This document shows positions 33,133 to 35,944 of a stretch of DNA of 35,944 nucleotides, piece after piece. This stretch comes from Acidobacteriota bacterium (lineage in GTDB: Bacteria > Acidobacteriota > Terriglobia > Acidiferrales > UBA7541), in NCBI GenBank assembly GCA_003223295.1, contig QHYM01000327.1, positions 1 through 35,944 of the forward strand, read 5' to 3'. Every line of letters starts with the position of its first letter. Within the stretch, counting starts at the first letter, position 1. The position numbers and the translations under genes are program-made. Below the pieces are notes generated by a model. That model saw only the letters and a list, made by a program, of their open reading frames with translations. It had not been told where the DNA came from and ran no database searches.

Positions 33133-35367
33133 ATGCGCTATCTTCGGCTACTCGGTGTTTTTCTTTTCTTTGCTGTAAGTGCTTTGGCCACCGTTTTTGG
33201 CACGGTGCGCGGTATTGTTCACGATCCACAGCACCGCCCCGTTTCCGACATAACCGTGATTCTCAAAGCGCGCAATTCGGAACTCACGCAGACCGCGCAT
33301 ACCGACGCGGCGGGCCAATTCCATTTCGACGCCGTTCCGCTCGGCGAATACACCGTCGCCATCTCCGATTCGACTTTCGCCGCCGAGCCACAAAACGTCA
33401 CCGTGCTTTCCGGTACCGCGCCCGTTCTGCATCTCGAATTGCGCCTTTCCTCACAAAAGCAGGAAGTGACCGTTTCCGCCAGTGACGGTCAGTCCGAAAC
33501 CGTTACGCCCTCGAGCCTCGTTGATCGCCTGCAAATTCAGGAAACGCCGGGGGCCTCGCGCTCCAATAGCTTGGCCATGGTCCTTGACTTTGTTCCGGGC
33601 TCCTACGTCACTCATGATCAGCTCCACATTCGCGGCGGCCACCAGGTTAGTTGGCTCATCGACGGCGTGCCCATTCCCAATACCAACATCGCCAGCAATC
33701 TCGGCCCGCAAATCGATCCCAAGGACATTGACACTCTCGAAGTGCAGCGCGGCAGCTACTCTGCCGACTATGGTGATCGCACTTACGGCACCTTTAACGT
33801 CGCCCCGCGCACCGGCTTCGAGCGTAACAAGGAAGCCGAGCTGTCGCTTTCCGCCGGCAATTTCTACCAGACCGACAATCAATTCAACTTCGGCGGCCAC
33901 TCTAGCCGCCTTGCGTACTACGCCAGCCTCAACGGCAACCGCACTAACCTCGGCCTCGATCCTCCAACATCAGTCGTCATTCACGACGCGGCCAATGGCT
34001 TCGGCGGCTTTACTTCGCTCATTTACAACGCCACTCCGGGGGACCAGCTTCGCTTCGTGGCCCAGTCGCGCCGCGACTTCTACCAGGTTCCTTTCGATCC
34101 GGCCGATCCCAACAACGCTCCCAGTCAGTTTCTTCGCGACGCCAATCGCGAGAGCGATTCCTTTGCCGCTTTTTCCTGGGTCCGCACTCTCAATTCCGGC
34201 TTGCTACTCACAGTTTCACCGTTCTACCACTACAACTCCGCGAACTACGAAAGCAGCCCGAAGGACTCTCCTTCTTCCGCCACGGAAAACCGCGCTTCCA
34301 AATACGAAGGCGGCCAAACCGCTCTTTCTTGGGTCGAAAAACGCAATAATTTGCGCGGTGGGTTCTATGGTTTTGCCCAGCAGGACCATCAGCTCTTTGG
34401 ATTGGACTGTCACGATCCACAGCAGTGCGTGGGCCTCACTTCGCCGGAGCTTCTCACCTCCACGGGAAGCCTCATCGCGGCTTATGTGGAAGATCAGCTG
34501 AAAGCCACTTCCTGGCTCACGCTCAATGCCGGCCTGCGCCAAACTCATTTCTCCGGTGGCGTGGTGGAAAACGCCACCAGCCCACGCGTTGGCGCCTCAC
34601 TCCGCATTCCCAAGCTGAATTGGGTTTTCCGTGGCTTCTACGGCCACTTCTACCAGGCCCCTCCGCTGCTTACGGTTTCCGGACCTCTTCTACAGGCGGC
34701 TACTGACCAAAACCTAGGCTTCATCCCGCTTCACGGCGAGCGCGACGAAGAGCATCAATTCGGCGTCACCATTCCCTTGCGCCGTTGGACCCTTGACGCC
34801 GATAACTTTCTCACGCGCGCCGCAAACTTCTTTGACCACAACAATTTCAACAATTCCGATCTCTTTTTCCCCATCACCATCGAAGGCGCGCGCATCAGCG
34901 GCTGGGAGCTCACCTTGCGCTCGCCCCGCCTTCGTAATCGCGGTCAGATGTATCTCACTTATTCGAATCAGCTTGCCCTCGGCTGCGGCGGCATCAACGG
35001 CGGCCTGACTGATTTTTCCTTCAGCGGCAGTTGTGGCCTTCTCGACCACGACCAGCGGCACACGCTGCACCTCGGCGGCGAGTTCACTCTACCCTGGCAC
35101 GCCTATGCTTCTACCGACATCTCCTACGCCTCCGGCTTCACCGATGGCGACCAACCGCCGATGACTCCTGGCGATCATCTCCAGCCCCACACCACGCTTG
35201 ATCTTTCGATTGGCAAGGAATTTGGCGAGCGCCTTTCCGTCAATCTCCAGGCCCTCAACGTTGTCAACCGCCGCGTGCTGCTCGACAATAGCTTCACTTT
35301 CGGCGGCACCCACTACCTCAAACCGCGCGAAATCTTTGTCCAACTGCGCTACCGCTTCCACTACTGA
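33133..35367 (+). CDS. TonB-dependent receptor with carboxypeptidase-regulatory-like N-domain
   Basis: A 744-residue outer-membrane receptor. ATG 33133 gives the signal peptide MRYLRLLGVFLFFAVSALA; GGGGAG precedes it, and an in-frame TTG at 33115 is less likely. Residues about 22-115 are a CarboxypepD-reg/CNA-B-like beta domain (GTVRGIVHDPQHRPVSDITV, DAAGQFHFDAVPLGEYTVAI). The plug (about 120-240) has LHIRGGHQVSWLIDGVPIPN and IDTLEVQRGSYSADYGDRTYG. A beta-barrel of about 500 residues follows, and it ends in the aromatic YRFHY. It imports a ligand with TonB energy. No clear TonB box was identified. The Cys/His-rich neighbour hints at metal or metallophore transport, which is inference. Confidence 0.93.
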   Translation: MRYLRLLGVFLFFAVSALATVFGTVRGIVHDPQHRPVSDITVILKARNSELTQTAHTDAAGQFHFDAVPLGEYTVAISDSTFAAEPQNVTVLSGTAPVLHLELRLSSQKQEVTVSASDGQSETVTPSSLVDRLQIQETPGASRSNSLAMVLDFVPGSYVTHDQLHIRGGHQVSWLIDGVPIPNTNIASNLGPQIDPKDIDTLEVQRGSYSADYGDRTYGTFNVAPRTGFERNKEAELSLSAGNFYQTDNQFNFGGHSSRLAYYASLNGNRTNLGLDPPTSVVIHDAANGFGGFTSLIYNATPGDQLRFVAQSRRDFYQVPFDPADPNNAPSQFLRDANRESDSFAAFSWVRTLNSGLLLTVSPFYHYNSANYESSPKDSPSSATENRASKYEGGQTALSWVEKRNNLRGGFYGFAQQDHQLFGLDCHDPQQCVGLTSPELLTSTGSLIAAYVEDQLKATSWLTLNAGLRQTHFSGGVVENATSPRVGASLRIPKLNWVFRGFYGHFYQAPPLLTVSGPLLQAATDQNLGFIPLHGERDEEHQFGVTIPLRRWTLDADNFLTRAANFFDHNNFNNSDLFFPITIEGARISGWELTLRSPRLRNRGQMYLTYSNQLALGCGGINGGLTDFSFSGSCGLLDHDQRHTLHLGGEFTLPWHAYASTDISYASGFTDGDQPPMTPGDHLQPHTTLDLSIGKEFGERLSVNLQALNVVNRRVLLDNSFTFGGTHYLKPREIFVQLRYRFHY

Positions 35368-35430
35368 TTCTTGATATCGGGCACTCTTGCTGGTTAGTGG
35401 TGTCCAACATACAAGAAGAATGCTGGTGGG

Positions 35431-35553
35431 ATGAAAACCTGGCTGCCGTACCTAGTTATGTCTCTGGGTTTTGCTCTGCCAACACCCGGTCAAGGAAACG
35501 TTCCGAGGAATCACCAACGCAGAGTCGTTGAGACAACAACGTCCAGTTGGTAA
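35431..35553 (+). CDS. Possible small exported peptide
   Basis: A 40-codon frame starting MKTWLPYLVMSLGFALPTPG, which looks like a signal peptide, followed by a basic, Thr/Ser-rich tail (NVPRNHQRRVVETTTSSW) and a TAA stop. Only a GGTGGG directly abutting the ATG could serve as ribosome binding site. It may be a genuine micropeptide, the stump of a decayed exported-protein gene, or chance. The remainder of the 273-nt gap between the receptor and the deacetylase gene (35368-35640) shows nothing else. Confidence 0.22.
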   Translation: MKTWLPYLVMSLGFALPTPGQGNVPRNHQRRVVETTTSSW

Positions 35554-35640
35554 TTCAATCCGTCGAGAATGTAGAGGCCACTCCGCACTGACAACGTAGC
35601 CGATTGCAACACGCTTTTTTCGGCTCCGCTATCGCTTCCG

Positions 35641-35944
35641 CTATTCATTTGCGGCGGCCTTTCGGCTTTCTCGGAACCGCTTCATCACCCAGTCCGGCGG
35701 GTCCGGATCGTGTTCGTAGTCGGCCTTTTGTCCAAAGTGAACTCTCCAGCGCTCAATCCACGAAATGCCCGCCGTGCCGACGAATCGATCCGGAGTCCCG
35801 TACGCGGGATCGGCAAGAACCGCGTCGAGGGTCACGAACTCATATCCACGTTGCTCCAAATTGGTAAGCAGGCGATCCAACGTCTCCGTGTTGATTTCGT
35901 TGTCGTGCATCAGGAACACTTGAGGAATCTCTCGCCCAAATAAT
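35641..35944 (-). CDS. Polysaccharide deacetylase family protein (C-terminal part, cut by window edge)
   Basis: The last 100 codons of a NodB-homology gene whose start lies beyond the window. The frame stays open to the edge and reads FGREIPQVFLMHDNEINTET, then LTNLEQRGYEFVTLDAVLAD and PAYGTPDRFVG. The MHDNE/LLHDNE segment is the family's His-containing motif near the end of the TIM-barrel-like fold, and GYEFVTLD is its usual last strand. These enzymes deacetylate N-acetylglucosamine polymers or peptidoglycan, or act on related esters. A C-terminal extension of about 50 residues with WRVHFGQKADYEHDPDP follows. Confidence 0.85.
   Translation of the reverse strand, partial: LFGREIPQVFLMHDNEINTETLDRLLTNLEQRGYEFVTLDAVLADPAYGTPDRFVGTAGISWIERWRVHFGQKADYEHDPDPPDWVMKRFRESRKAAANE

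Noticed and set aside
1-35944. tRNA, rRNA, CRISPR, insertion sequence or prophage genes
   Set aside because: I looked for cloverleaf T-arm signals, direct repeat arrays, transposase or integrase motifs and saw none.

Overview
The window looks like a chromosomal piece of a Gram-negative, GC-rich bacterium, most plausibly an uncultured member of the Acidobacteriota. This is an inference. It rests on a TonB-dependent receptor with an N-terminal carboxypeptidase-regulatory-like domain, lpxB, an M1-like protein with TPR repeats, a PilZ/coiled-coil giant, DoxX proteins and several secreted proteins of unrecognised families. No rRNA, tRNA, CRISPR array, insertion sequence or phage gene was seen.

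Layout. (1) 59-1182: a GNAT acetyltransferase and recR. (2) 1336-7729: an accessory-looking block. It holds a TAXI-type solute-binding protein fused to a two-helix pore-like membrane segment, a GAF-PAS-AAA+-Fis sigma-54 activator, a secreted HELGH metallopeptidase candidate, an OsmC-like protein and a cupredoxin-like secreted protein, closed by a strong terminator at 7742-7777. A near-consensus -24/-12 element sits directly after the activator gene, a weaker one precedes the OsmC-like gene, and both have A-rich CGA-N4-TCG inverted repeats upstream. (3) 7983-11966: a DUF962/Mpo1-like membrane protein, a 927-residue PilZ/coiled-coil protein and a hypothetical protein with a good sigma-70 promoter. 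(4) 12160-20079: a lipoprotein, the two subunits of a heterodimeric ABC exporter (each junction ATGA-overlapped), lpxB and an M1-fold protein that has lost its zinc-binding motif. (5) 26199 down to 20673 on the minus strand: an eight-gene run of G:T/U mismatch glycosylase, two crotonases, rhodanese, an ArsC/Spx-family protein, 3-hydroxyacyl-CoA dehydrogenase, macro domain and MidA-like methyltransferase; a convergent DoxX gene follows. (6) 26341-32404: ornithine cyclodeaminase/mu-crystallin family, SH3-like protein, DoxX, PspC with zinc ribbon, an alpha-beta fused 2-oxoacid dehydrogenase E1 and a Lys/Ala-rich hypothetical. (7) 32626-35944: a Cys/His-rich exported protein, a TonB-dependent receptor and the 3' end of a polysaccharide deacetylase gene.

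The main discovery candidate is the ArsC/Spx-family gene at 23636-23283 (minus). A conventional gene call would truncate it at an internal TTG. Read from its proper ATG, the frame is open apart from one TGA, which falls exactly on the first cysteine of the family's CxxC redox motif. Just downstream lies a hairpin with a six-base-pair perfect upper stem and a GGUC apical loop, the same tetraloop as the E. coli fdhF SECIS element. This is strong sequence evidence for a selenocysteine (UxxC) redox protein in an acyl-CoA/rhodanese operon. The selenocysteine machinery itself is not in the window.
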